Below are positions 34,419 through 42,447 of a stretch of 64,000 nucleotides of DNA, piece by piece. The notes beneath the pieces are model-generated. The model saw only the letters and a list, made by a program, of their open reading frames with translations, did not search any database and was not told where the DNA came from. A program made the translations under genes and the position numbers. Positions within the stretch are counted from its first letter, which is position 1. Every line of letters starts with the position of its first letter. This DNA is from Flexivirga endophytica (lineage in GTDB: Bacteria > Actinomycetota > Actinomycetes > Actinomycetales > Dermatophilaceae): NCBI RefSeq assembly GCF_014640635.1, contig NZ_BMHI01000004.1, positions 558,001 through 622,000 of the forward strand, read 5' to 3'.

Positions 34419-35024
34419 TCAGCGCTGCGCCATACGCAGGAAGTATTCGTGGATCCGGTGGTCGCCGGTCACCTCCGGGTGGAACGACGTGGCCAGCAGG
34501 TTGTTCTGCTGGACGGCGACGATGCGTCCGGCGGCCGGTCCTGTGGTGACGGTGCCGAGCACTTGCACGTCGGGCCCCACGGATTCCACCCACGGCGCCC
34601 GGATGAAGACGGCGCGGACCGGATCCGTGCGCTCCCCCATGACCGCCGGCATCGACAGGTCCTCCTCGAACGAATCCACCTGTCGCCCGAAGGCGTTGCG
34701 GCGAACGGTCACGTCGAGCCCGCCCAGGGTCTGCTGGTCGGCCGTGGCGTCGAGCACGTGGTCGGCGAGCAGGATCATTCCCGCGCACGAGCCGTATGCC
34801 GGGAGCCCGGCCTGCAGACGCTCGCGTAGCGGGTCCCGCAGGTCGAACGCCCGGAGCAGCTTGTCCATGGTGGTGGACTCGCCGCCGGGCAGCACAATGC
34901 CGTCGAGACCGTCGAGCTCCTCCGGACGACGTACCAAACGTGTTGCTGCTCCAAGGGATTCGAGGGAGCGTGCGTGCTCGCGGACATCCCCCTGCACCGC
35001 CAGCACACCGATGAGTGAATTCAC
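34419..35024 (-). CDS. pdxT: Pyridoxal 5'-phosphate synthase glutaminase subunit PdxT
   Basis: A 201-residue class I glutamine amidotransferase that supplies ammonia to PdxS for PLP synthesis. Catalytic C80 lies in YGSCAGM, the GGEST motif at 48-52 forms the glutamine site, and the His/Glu pair is in SFHPEVTGD. The GTG start at 35024 gives the conserved IGVLAVQGDVREH; the longer open frame upstream is not conserved. Its partner pdxS is 15.4 kb away (50398-51303) rather than adjacent. The gene is divergent from the MMPL transporter. Confidence 0.95.
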   Translation of the reverse strand: MNSLIGVLAVQGDVREHARSLESLGAATRLVRRPEELDGLDGIVLPGGESTTMDKLLRAFDLRDPLRERLQAGLPAYGSCAGMILLADHVLDATADQQTLGGLDVTVRRNAFGRQVDSFEEDLSMPAVMGERTDPVRAVFIRAPWVESVGPDVQVLGTVTTGPAAGRIVAVQQNNLLATSFHPEVTGDHRIHEYFLRMAQR

Positions 35025-35151
35025 TGCGCAAGCGTCCCACACGCACCCGAGCCGCCCGGCCGCACATCGGGCGCAAGAGAAATATCGCAGTTCTACGCAT
35101 CGGCTTCGGAAAAAAATTCCTGCGCAACGCACCCGACTTCCCGTAAAATCA

Positions 35152-35161
35152 CGATATATCG
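35152..35161. promoter_or_regulatory. AT-rich palindrome in the MMPL/pdxT divergent region
   Basis: CGATATATCG is a perfect palindrome inside an unusually AT-rich patch (A-run at 35110 and TAAAAT at 35143) 58 bp before the MMPL start. It is a plausible operator for a TetR- or PadR-type repressor; no regulator gene is adjacent. Confidence 0.45.
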
Positions 35162-35219
35162 CGACAGTGAGGGAAGCTAAGTATCTGCCGCGAAGCCAAC
35201 ATTCCGGAGGGGTCATCGG

Positions 35220-37337
35220 ATGGATCGTCGTTTCGCGGCACTGGTGTGTGGTCGCCGCAGCAAATACGCAGTACTCGTCATCTGGGTCGTAGCGCTGATC
35301 GCGCTCGGCCCACTCGCCGGCAAGTTGTCCGGCGCGCAGGACAACCAGACGTCGTCATGGCTGCCGGCCAGTGCGGAGTCGACCAAGGTTTACGACGAAC
35401 TCGGGACGTTCGTCGACCGCAACAGCATGCCGGCGATCGTGGTCTATCACCGCGACAACGGCCTGACCGCGGCCGACCGGGCCAAGGCGAAGGCCGACGT
35501 TGCGACATACAAGAAACAGACGCCGCACCTGGGCGGTCCGATCATGGGTCCGATCCCGTCCAAGGACGGCACGACGCTGCAGACACTCGTCCCCTTGCAC
35601 GTCGACCCGAAGAGCGGTTGGAACGATCTGCCGACCACCGCGAAGAAGATCCGCGCGACCGCGACGGACGGCGCGAACGGGATGAGCGTGCACCTCGGCG
35701 GCCCGGTCGGTTTCGGCGCCGACCAGGCGGACGCGTTCGCCGGCATCGACGGCACGCTGTTGTTCGGCACCCTCGGCGTGGTGATCCTGATCCTGCTGCT
35801 CACCTATCGCAGCCCGGTGCTGTGGGTGCTGCCGATCCTCAGCGCCGGCGTGGCGCTCACAGCCGCGCAGGCATTCATCTATCTGTTGGTCGATCACACC
35901 GGACTCACCGTGAACGGCCAGAGCTACGGCATTCTGACCGTGCTGGTGATCGGGGCCGGGACGGACTACGCCCTGTTGCTGGTCGCCCGCTATCGAGAGG
36001 AGTTGCGCAGACACGAAGACCGCCACGAGGCAATGGCTTTCGCACTGCATCGCTCCGGCCCGGCCATCTTCGCCAGTGGCAGCACGGTGATCCTGGGCAT
36101 GCTCTGCCTGCTCGCCGCCGAGATGAACTCCACCAAGGGCCTCGGGCCGGTTGCGGCGCTGGGCGTCGTCTTCGCGCTGCTGGCGATGCTGACCCTGCTC
36201 CCCGCCCTGCTGGTGATCCTGGGCCGCTGGGTCTTCTGGCCGCGGCGTCCCACCTACGGCAGCCCGGAGCCGACCCAGAGCGGCCTGTGGGCACGCGTCG
36301 GCGGGTTCATCCGCCCACGGCCGCGCGCGGTGTGGCTGGTGACCGGCGGACTCCTGTTGCTCTGCGCGCTCGGGCTCACCCAGCTCAACTCGCACAGCCT
36401 GTCCTCGACCGAGAGCTTCACCGGCAATCCGGACTCGGTCACGGCGACGAAGGTCCTGCAGAGCCATTACCGGAGCAATTCCTCGGACCCGGTCTACGTG
36501 CTCGTCGACACCTCGCAGTCGGAGCAGGCGACGAAACAGCTGTCGTCGGCCGGATTCGCCCCGTCCGCGAAGCCGATCATCCGTGGCGACCGCAGCCTGC
36601 TGCAGACGTCGGTCTCCGGCGATCCCTACAGCTCCAAGGCTTTCGACCAGGTCCGCGAGATCCGGGACATCGCCCACGGCGTCCCAGGCTCGCACGCGAT
36701 GGTCGGCGGAACCACGGCGGTGACGTATGACGTGCAACAGGCGACCGACCACGACGTCGGGGTGATCATTCCGCTGACATTGATCGTGGTCCTGGTCATC
36801 CTCGGGGTCCTGCTTCGCGCGATCTTCGCGCCGGTGCTGCTCATCCTGACGGTGATCGTGTCGTTCGCCGCAGCTCTCGGGTTGTCGTCGCTGGTCTTCC
36901 ACTACGTCTTCGGATTCGCCGGCACCGACCCGTCGCTGCCGCTGTTCGTCTTCGTCTTCCTGGTGGCGCTCGGCATCGACTACAACATCTTCCTGATGAC
37001 CCGCGTGCGAGAGGAGGCGCGACAACACGGCACGAGACGTGGCGCCCTCGTCGGGCTGTCCGCGACCGGCGGAGTGATCACCTCGGCCGGGCTGGTGCTC
37101 GCGTCCACCTTCGCCGTGCTCGGCACCCTGCCCTTGGTGGCGTTCGCCGAGATCGGCTTCGCGGTGGCGCTCGGCGTCCTGATCGACACGATCATCGTGC
37201 GGGCCGTGCTGGTCACAGCGCTGACACTCGACATCGGTCCGAAGATCTGGTGGCCCGGCAGCCTGCGCAACGTGCCGGACGCCTCCGAGGAGAAGATCGC
37301 CGCCGACGCGGCAGAGGATGCCGCGGCGCGGGTATGA
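35220..37337 (+). CDS. MMPL family (RND-type) transporter
   Basis: A 705-residue membrane transporter with the duplicated RND layout: TM1 at ~20-40 (YAVLVIWVVALIALGPLAG), a large loop (40-180), five TMs to ~340, TM7 near 375, a second loop and a final five TMs. MMPL motifs GAGTDYALLLVARYREEL and ALGIDYNIFLMTRVREE carry the membrane acidic residues for proton coupling. Relatives export lipids, pigments or drugs; the substrate is unknown. It starts at ATG 35220 with GGAGGGG upstream, behind an AT-rich palindrome. A strong hairpin follows the stop. Confidence 0.93.
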   Translation: MDRRFAALVCGRRSKYAVLVIWVVALIALGPLAGKLSGAQDNQTSSWLPASAESTKVYDELGTFVDRNSMPAIVVYHRDNGLTAADRAKAKADVATYKKQTPHLGGPIMGPIPSKDGTTLQTLVPLHVDPKSGWNDLPTTAKKIRATATDGANGMSVHLGGPVGFGADQADAFAGIDGTLLFGTLGVVILILLLTYRSPVLWVLPILSAGVALTAAQAFIYLLVDHTGLTVNGQSYGILTVLVIGAGTDYALLLVARYREELRRHEDRHEAMAFALHRSGPAIFASGSTVILGMLCLLAAEMNSTKGLGPVAALGVVFALLAMLTLLPALLVILGRWVFWPRRPTYGSPEPTQSGLWARVGGFIRPRPRAVWLVTGGLLLLCALGLTQLNSHSLSSTESFTGNPDSVTATKVLQSHYRSNSSDPVYVLVDTSQSEQATKQLSSAGFAPSAKPIIRGDRSLLQTSVSGDPYSSKAFDQVREIRDIAHGVPGSHAMVGGTTAVTYDVQQATDHDVGVIIPLTLIVVLVILGVLLRAIFAPVLLILTVIVSFAAALGLSSLVFHYVFGFAGTDPSLPLFVFVFLVALGIDYNIFLMTRVREEARQHGTRRGALVGLSATGGVITSAGLVLASTFAVLGTLPLVAFAEIGFAVALGVLIDTIIVRAVLVTALTLDIGPKIWWPGSLRNVPDASEEKIAADAAEDAAARV

Positions 37338-37346
37338 CGAGCAAAG

Positions 37347-37386
37347 GTCCAGCAGGACGTGCGCCTGTCCGCACGTCCTGCTGGAC
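37347..37386 (+). terminator. Perfect 17-bp hairpin after the MMPL gene
   Basis: GTCCAGCAGGACGTGCG is followed by a 6-nt loop and its exact complement. It begins 9 bp after the MMPL stop. There is no T-run, as is usual for actinobacterial terminators, and it is also the first half of a repeated element. Confidence 0.6.
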
Positions 37387-37620
37387 CGGACTCTCGATCT
37401 CGGAGATCCGACGCCTCGGGCCCGCACATCGTGCGGAACTTCCCCGCGCACCATGTGCCGGCCCCAAATGAGGAATCGTGGCATCGGGGTGAAGATCCAG
37501 CAGAACGTGCGCTTGGCCGCACCTCCTGCTGGACCCGAGTCTCGACTTCGCAGAACCGACGCCTCGGGCCTGCGCATCGTGCGGAACGCCCAGCACACGA
37601 TGTGCAGGTCCGGGCGGTAT
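37347..37620. repeat. Two diverged copies of a ~148-bp hairpin-containing element
   Basis: Copy 1 (from 37347) and copy 2 (from 37495) align at a 148-bp offset. Both start with the TCCAGCAG..CGTGCG hairpin, then share CTCGA-TTC-CAGA-CCGACGCCTCGGGCC-type sequence and CGCATCGTGCGGAAC. The second hairpin has mismatches. All frames look non-coding. It may be a REP-like repeat family; other copies would lie outside this window. Confidence 0.75.
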
Positions 37621-37753
37621 GGCGCTGGAGGTCGAGCGCACGCACGATGCCGAATTACGTGCGGCAGCAATGCTGCTCGCTCGTCGATTCAGCAACGTTC
37701 CCGGGTTGCGGGACCTCAGTCAGCACCTGCTCGGCATCGGCCGCCGACCCTGA
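37619..37753 (+). CDS. Possible small protein (44 aa)
   Basis: After the repeat element an ATG frame encodes a helical peptide rich in Ala, Arg, Glu and Leu (MALEVERTHDAELRAAAMLL ...). Amino-acid pattern is protein-like but there is no clear ribosome site and the frame may be a remnant. No function can be assigned. Confidence 0.25.
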   Translation: MALEVERTHDAELRAAAMLLARRFSNVPGLRDLSQHLLGIGRRP

Positions 37754-37801
37754 CGGTCACACCGCGTGCGGACTCCGTCGTCCGGTGCTCTGATGGTGGG
37801 T

Positions 37802-38119
37802 ATGGACGATGAGACAGCCGCCAGGATCGCCGCACTGGAGCAACACGTCGACCGCCTCTACGCGTTGCTCGGCCAGCAGGGGCCATACACCTCGCCGTCG
37901 TGGACCCGACTACCTCCGGCACCGAACATCCCGCCGCCGACCATGGCCGGTGGTGTTGCCGGCGGTCCGGTGTCGGAGACCGTGATGCAGTTCGTCCGGC
38001 GGGGCAAGGAGATCCAAGCGATCAAGCAATACCGTCAGGAGTCGGGGTCCGGGCTCCGAGACGCGAAGAATGTCGTCGACGCGGTGGTGCGCGACTACCG
38101 CGACGGACGCATCCGCTGA
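37802..38119 (+). CDS. Small protein with a ribosomal bL12 C-terminal-like domain
   Basis: A 105-residue protein. Residues 1-30 are a short helix (DDETAARIAALEQHVDRLYALL). A Pro-rich linker follows, then residues ~65-105 match the C-terminal fold of bL12 (GKEIQAIKQYRQESGSGLRDAKNVVDAV). Stand-alone proteins with this domain occur in many bacteria; their role is unknown and they are not the ribosomal stalk protein. The ATG at 37802 is preferred, with GGTGGG 5 nt upstream; an in-frame ATG at 37793 is possible. Confidence 0.8.
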   Translation: MDDETAARIAALEQHVDRLYALLGQQGPYTSPSWTRLPPAPNIPPPTMAGGVAGGPVSETVMQFVRRGKEIQAIKQYRQESGSGLRDAKNVVDAVVRDYRDGRIR

Positions 38120-38127
38120 GCCGAGCT

Positions 38128-38388
38128 TCAATGCACGTCGGGAGCGGCGGCAACGATGTCCGGGCCGACACAGGCCTCCCCGTATGCCGCTAGGTGTGCC
38201 CCGATCTCGCGACCGAGCAGCCAATGGCGCATCGGCTCGACGACGGCACGCAACCACAAAGGCCGCTTCGGCCCGACCGTGCCGTGCTGAGCATGTGCAC
38301 CCAGACACCCGGACGATCTGCGTCCATCAGTCGCTGTGCCCTGATGACGGATCCGGGCGCACGCCGTCCGACTCGTGGTGTGATGCAT
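38128..38388 (-). CDS. Possible small hypothetical protein (up to 86 aa)
   Basis: A minus-strand frame fills the gap between the bL12-like gene and the deaminase. Its C-terminal ~50 residues look protein-like (WLRAVVEPMRHWLLGREIG), while the N-terminal third does not. It may be a shorter gene or a gene fragment. No homology recognised. Confidence 0.3.
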   Translation of the reverse strand: MHHTTSRTACARIRHQGTATDGRRSSGCLGAHAQHGTVGPKRPLWLRAVVEPMRHWLLGREIGAHLAAYGEACVGPDIVAAAPDVH

Positions 38389-38390
38389 TC

Positions 38391-38894
38391 ATGGCTCTCA
38401 ACGACATCGACCTCGGCCACCTCGAGCGCTGCGTCGAGCTCGCGCGTGAGGCACTTGACGACGGCGACGAGCCGTTCGGATCGCTGCTGGTCGACGCAAC
38501 CGGCGTCGTTCGGTTCGAGGACCGCAACCGAGTCAAGGACGGCGACCAGACTCGCCATCCCGAGTTCGCGATCGCCCGTTGGTCCGCCGAGCAGCTGACC
38601 CCCGATGAGCGCGGCGTCGCGACGGTCTACACCTCCGGCGAGCACTGCCCGATGTGCGCCGCCGCCCACGCATGGGTCGGTCTCGGACGGATCGTCTATG
38701 CGGTGTCCTCCGCGCAGCTGACCACCTGGCGCACCGACTGGGGTCTGCCAGCCGGCCCGGTCCAGTCGTTGGCGATCTCGCAGATCGCTCCCGGCTTACC
38801 CGTCGACGGGCCGGCGCCGCAGCTCCAAGCGTCCATGCGGCAGCTGCATCACCGCCACGCGATCGGGAGCCGAGCAGCCGGCTCCGAGCATTAA
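38391..38894 (+). CDS. Nucleoside deaminase (cytidine/deoxycytidylate deaminase fold)
   Basis: A 167-residue zinc deaminase. The metal and catalytic residues are in RHPEFAIARW (His and Glu of the H[AP]E motif) and GEHCPMCAAAH (CxxC). The preceding residues are Glu-His rather than the usual Pro, so the second motif is slightly unusual. Guanine, cytosine or tRNA adenosine deaminase relatives share this layout; the exact base is not clear. The ATG at 38391 begins MALNDIDLGHLERCVELA, a standard family start. Confidence 0.88.
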   Translation: MALNDIDLGHLERCVELAREALDDGDEPFGSLLVDATGVVRFEDRNRVKDGDQTRHPEFAIARWSAEQLTPDERGVATVYTSGEHCPMCAAAHAWVGLGRIVYAVSSAQLTTWRTDWGLPAGPVQSLAISQIAPGLPVDGPAPQLQASMRQLHHRHAIGSRAAGSEH

Positions 38895-38933
38895 TGACAT
38901 GCGACGATCGTGTTACCAAGTTACCGTGGTCCC

Positions 38934-39224
38934 ATGAATACCGAATTCAGCCGCGTCCAGCTCGGCGTACGCATGGACAAGCGACTCGTGAAAGTCCTCA
39001 AAGGACTCGCGGACTTCAACGACGAGTCGCTCGGCGAGCTGCTGGAGAAGATCGTGCTGCACTCGTTCGATCCCGTCCCCGGCGACGAGGGCGAGTCGTG
39101 TGCGAGCCCGCACAGCAAACGCGAGCTCGAGGTGATCGGCACGCTCCGCGAGCTGTATGACGTGCCGGCGGATCCGCATGCGGGCAGGGGGTTCCCGCGG
39201 GACGCTCCCGGCGAAACCTCCTGA
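38934..39224 (+). CDS. Small putative DNA-binding protein (ribbon-helix-helix-like)
   Basis: A 96-residue protein beginning MNTEFSRVQLGVRMDKRLVKVLKGLADFND. A short beta-strand (RVQLGVRMD) followed by two helices (KRLVKVLKGLAD and SLGELLEKIVLHSF) is the ribbon-helix-helix pattern seen in small repressors and antitoxins. No toxin gene is adjacent. The start at 38934 lacks an obvious ribosome site and may be leaderless: TTACC repeats lie ~20 nt upstream. It converges on the vWA gene with 9 bp between. Confidence 0.6.
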   Translation: MNTEFSRVQLGVRMDKRLVKVLKGLADFNDESLGELLEKIVLHSFDPVPGDEGESCASPHSKRELEVIGTLRELYDVPADPHAGRGFPRDAPGETS

Positions 39225-39233
39225 CCAGCGCCG

Positions 39234-41243
39234 TCAGCTGACCCAGCCGCCGCGGAACCCCCAGTCGCCGAAGTCGCCATACGTCGGCCTGCCGCCCCGC
39301 CCGCCGAGGTAGCCACCGACGACGGCGGCGCCGAGCTCGTCGAGCTCCGCCGCCACGACCCGGCCCTCGGCGCGCTTGGCCAGTTGGTCGACGAATCGCG
39401 CCAAGCCAGGGTCCTCGCCGAGCCGGAAGATCGTCGTCTGCGCACCGAGTCGCACCGCGGTGTCCAACTCGCGCACGCTGTAGGCGATCGTCAACGGGTG
39501 CGGTGGATAGCTGAACCACGCCTCGCCGTCCGGCTCCAGGTGCGCCGTCGGCTCTCCGTCGGTGACGATCAACAGCACAGGCTGCGCGTTGGGATGCCGA
39601 CGGAAGTGCTGGTTGGCCAGCATCAGCGCGTGGTGCAGGTTGGTGCCTTTGTCCCACTCCGCCGACAGCGCGGTCAACGTGTCGATGTCCATCGTCTGTG
39701 CGTGGCGGCCGAAACCGATGAGCTGCAACGAATCTCCACGGAACCGGGTCTGGATCAGGTGGTGCAGTGCCAGCGCCGTGCGCTTCATCGGCACCCACCG
39801 GCCGTCCATGGCCATCGAGAACGACGTGTCGACCAGCAACGCGACCGCAGCCTGGGTGCGCGCTTCAGTCTCCTGCACCTCGACATCGGCGATGCTGAGC
39901 AACCGGTCGTCGTCACCGCTGGCCCGACGCAACGCGGCATTGGTCAGGGTGCGTGTCACGTCCCACGGCTCGTTGTCGCCGAACTGCCACCCGCGACTCG
40001 CCCCGGTCGGCTCCCCCGCCATACCCGCTCGACGTGCGTCACGAGAGCCGGATCGTCCGTTGAGACGGGTGGCGACATCCTTGAGCAGGGTGCGCCCGAG
40101 CTCGCGCATCGCGCGCGGTGACAACTTCAACTCTCCGCTGGAATCCGTTGTCAGATAACCGCGTTCGCGCAGTGCCTGCTCGAGCTCGGCGAGCGTGCGC
40201 GCGTCGGCTGCTGCCTCGTTGCCCAACTGCTTCGCCAGCGCATCGAGGTCCAGGTCGTCCATCTGCGCGCCGGCATACTGCTGGGACAGTTGCTCGGACA
40301 GGTCGTCCAACTGCGCCAGATCCTGTATGACGCCGGTGCCGTCGCCCAGGCCGATCCCCTGCTCCCCGCCGAACTGCTCGGAGCCCGACCAGTCCTCACC
40401 CGGTCGCAGCGACTGCAGGTTGCCGTCCAACTGTGCGAGTTGCTGCATCAGCTCCGGCGAGCCGAAAGCCTGCTGCGACAGCTGCATCAGCTCCTCGCGC
40501 TGTTCGGGAGTCATCGAGTTGAGCATCCGCTGAGCCGCGGCCGCACGTTCGGCGAGCGAGTCGAGCAACTCGTCGATGTTCTGCGGGTTCTCCGGGAAGA
40601 AGTCCCCGTGCTTGGCCATGAAGTCGGCGAACTGCTGGTCGGTGTCCTCGCCACGGGCATGCGCTTCGAGCAGCTCGTTGAGGTCCGCCAGCATGTCGCT
40701 GATCTGCTGCCGGTCCTCGTCGGTCGCGCCCTCCAGCGCCTGCTTCATGCCGGCGAACCGCTGGTCCAGCATCTCCCGACCGAGCAGGTCCTTGATCTCC
40801 TCGTACTTCTCGCGGGCCTCGCCGCTGCGCCACGGGTAGTCGGCCAATTCGTTGACCGCAGCAGCGGTCGACGGCGGGAGGTTCTCGATGGGCATCTCCG
40901 CGAACCGCGCGTCGTCGTCCAGGTCACGCGCCAACTGCTTGCGCTCGGACAGTACGGCGTCGTCCAGCAGCTGCTTGATCTCCTGGAACGTCCCGTCCAG
41001 GTTGTGCTTGGCCAGCAGCTCCCGTCGCTTCTCGGCGACCTGTCGAGCGAGGTCGTCCAGGCCGCGCTGCTGCCGGCCGCCACGGCGCAGGAACTCCCGC
41101 ATTGCGTGCTCCGGGCTGTAGCCGGCCATGACGTCCTCACCGATGGCGCCCAGCGCCTCGGCCAGGTCGACCGGTGGTGCCAGCGGGTCGGGCCCACCGG
41201 CATACCGGCCGTACCGTGAACGGTGAGTCTGCTTACGTGCCAA
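39234..41243 (-). CDS. von Willebrand factor A domain protein, MoxR partner
   Basis: A 669-residue protein. Residues ~20-330 are acidic, Gln-rich and helical; the C-terminal ~200 residues form a vWA domain with an intact MIDAS motif DTSFSM (D472) and TDGEPT. Such proteins work with MoxR/ChlI-type AAA ATPases in metal-dependent assembly or chaperone complexes; the likely ATPase partner is at 42448-43872. The start is a TTG at 41243 with GGAGGCG 8 nt upstream, since no ATG precedes the conserved region. A secreted propeller protein lies between the pair. Confidence 0.88.
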   Translation of the reverse strand: MARKQTHRSRYGRYAGGPDPLAPPVDLAEALGAIGEDVMAGYSPEHAMREFLRRGGRQQRGLDDLARQVAEKRRELLAKHNLDGTFQEIKQLLDDAVLSERKQLARDLDDDARFAEMPIENLPPSTAAAVNELADYPWRSGEAREKYEEIKDLLGREMLDQRFAGMKQALEGATDEDRQQISDMLADLNELLEAHARGEDTDQQFADFMAKHGDFFPENPQNIDELLDSLAERAAAAQRMLNSMTPEQREELMQLSQQAFGSPELMQQLAQLDGNLQSLRPGEDWSGSEQFGGEQGIGLGDGTGVIQDLAQLDDLSEQLSQQYAGAQMDDLDLDALAKQLGNEAAADARTLAELEQALRERGYLTTDSSGELKLSPRAMRELGRTLLKDVATRLNGRSGSRDARRAGMAGEPTGASRGWQFGDNEPWDVTRTLTNAALRRASGDDDRLLSIADVEVQETEARTQAAVALLVDTSFSMAMDGRWVPMKRTALALHHLIQTRFRGDSLQLIGFGRHAQTMDIDTLTALSAEWDKGTNLHHALMLANQHFRRHPNAQPVLLIVTDGEPTAHLEPDGEAWFSYPPHPLTIAYSVRELDTAVRLGAQTTIFRLGEDPGLARFVDQLAKRAEGRVVAAELDELGAAVVGGYLGGRGGRPTYGDFGDWGFRGGWVS

Positions 41244-41265
41244 CGAGATACGCCTCCAGCACTAT

Positions 41266-42396
41266 TCAGTGATGCCTGTGGATCGGTGTCTTCAGGACTG
41301 CCACGGCGCCGTCCGGGCCGGACGCCCAGCAGGCTCCGTCGGACGCACAATGGATGCCGTCGTAGTCCGTGTCGTCGAAGGTCGACCAGGTGCGGCCGCC
41401 GTCGGCACTCACGTCGCTGCCGGTCGGACCCACCGCGACCACCGCGTTGCCGCGGCCCGGCACGTAGGCGACTCCGGAGCGGTAGCCACCCAGGGTGTTG
41501 CTGCTGGCCTTCCAGGGTGAGCTGCCGTGCTTGGTCGCGGCAGCGTCGGTGCCGTCGGAGGGTGCGGTGTAGTCCCCGCCGACCGCTACGCCGGTGCCGT
41601 GATTCTTGAACGCGATGCTGTAGATGCCGGCCGCGTCACCGGCACGCACCGAGGTCGTCTCCGCGGTCCAGGTCTCGCCGGCGTTCGTCGTGTGGAACAC
41701 CCGCGGCGACTCGCCGCCGGTCGCGAACCAGAACTCACCGGCGCGCGCACCGTGCGCGTCCTGCGCCGATACCAGACAGGTGCCGGAGGCTGCGAAGCCG
41801 AATTCGTTGCCGAGCGCCTTCGGCATCCCCGTGGTGGGCAATGCGGTCCAGGACTTCCCGCCGTTGGTGGTGCGCGCGATCCGGAAGTAGCCGTCGACCG
41901 GGTCACTCATCGCCAGGCCGATCCCGTTGGCACTGAACGCCATACAGTCGTAGAAGGCGTTCGGGTCGGTGTTGGTGAAGGCCTGCTCCCACGTCTGGCC
42001 ACCGTCGGAAGTCCGGAAGATCCGCGAGTCTCCGCCGGGGCCGATCGACAGTGTTTCGGCGTGCTGGCTGTCCCACGCCTCGATGTCCCGCAGTGCCAGA
42101 CCGTCCGTCTTCGACACCTCCGGCGAGACGTCGCTCCAGCTGCGACCACCGTCGGTGGTGCGCAGCACGCTGCCCTTCTCACCGCTGACCCAGGCGACCT
42201 GGCCGCTCACGGCGGCAAGACCGCGGAACTGCTCCTGCACACCGGTCGGTCGCGGCGTCCAGGAGTAACCACTCGGAGACGGCGTCGCGTGCGCCGGCGC
42301 GGCAGCGGCAGGTGCGGCCAGGGCCGCAGCGGCGCACGCAGTCGCGACGAATCCGGCGATGCGCAGGGAACGATGGGAAGCAGTGTGAGTGAACAT
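41266..42396 (-). CDS. Secreted BNR/WD40-like beta-propeller protein
   Basis: A 376-residue exported protein. A signal peptide (residues 1-~38) ends after APAHA. It is followed by about six or seven propeller blades, several with the Asp-box consensus (RTTDGGRSWSDV, RTSDGGQTWEQA, RTTNGGKSWTAL, HTTNAGETWTAE, SADGGRTWSTF). Sialidase catalytic residues are not evident, so it resembles Ycf48/oxidoreductase-type propellers used for assembly or adhesion. It is transcribed 22 bp before the vWA gene and 51 bp after the AAA ATPase gene. Confidence 0.88.
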   Translation of the reverse strand: MFTHTASHRSLRIAGFVATACAAAALAAPAAAAPAHATPSPSGYSWTPRPTGVQEQFRGLAAVSGQVAWVSGEKGSVLRTTDGGRSWSDVSPEVSKTDGLALRDIEAWDSQHAETLSIGPGGDSRIFRTSDGGQTWEQAFTNTDPNAFYDCMAFSANGIGLAMSDPVDGYFRIARTTNGGKSWTALPTTGMPKALGNEFGFAASGTCLVSAQDAHGARAGEFWFATGGESPRVFHTTNAGETWTAETTSVRAGDAAGIYSIAFKNHGTGVAVGGDYTAPSDGTDAAATKHGSSPWKASSNTLGGYRSGVAYVPGRGNAVVAVGPTGSDVSADGGRTWSTFDDTDYDGIHCASDGACWASGPDGAVAVLKTPIHRHH

Positions 42397-42447
42397 GTTT
42401 CAGACGCTAGCCCTGCACGTGGCGCAGTAGGTGAGTTCCGCGCATCG

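Noticed and set aside
35355-37670. 771-codon open frame on the minus strand across the MMPL gene
   Set aside because: Antisense to a transporter with clear RND motifs; amino-acid composition (His, Asp, Arg, Gln) is that of a shadow frame.
38934-39224. Toxin-antitoxin module
   Set aside because: The small ribbon-helix-helix-like protein has no adjacent toxin-like gene; the deaminase upstream is a separate enzyme.
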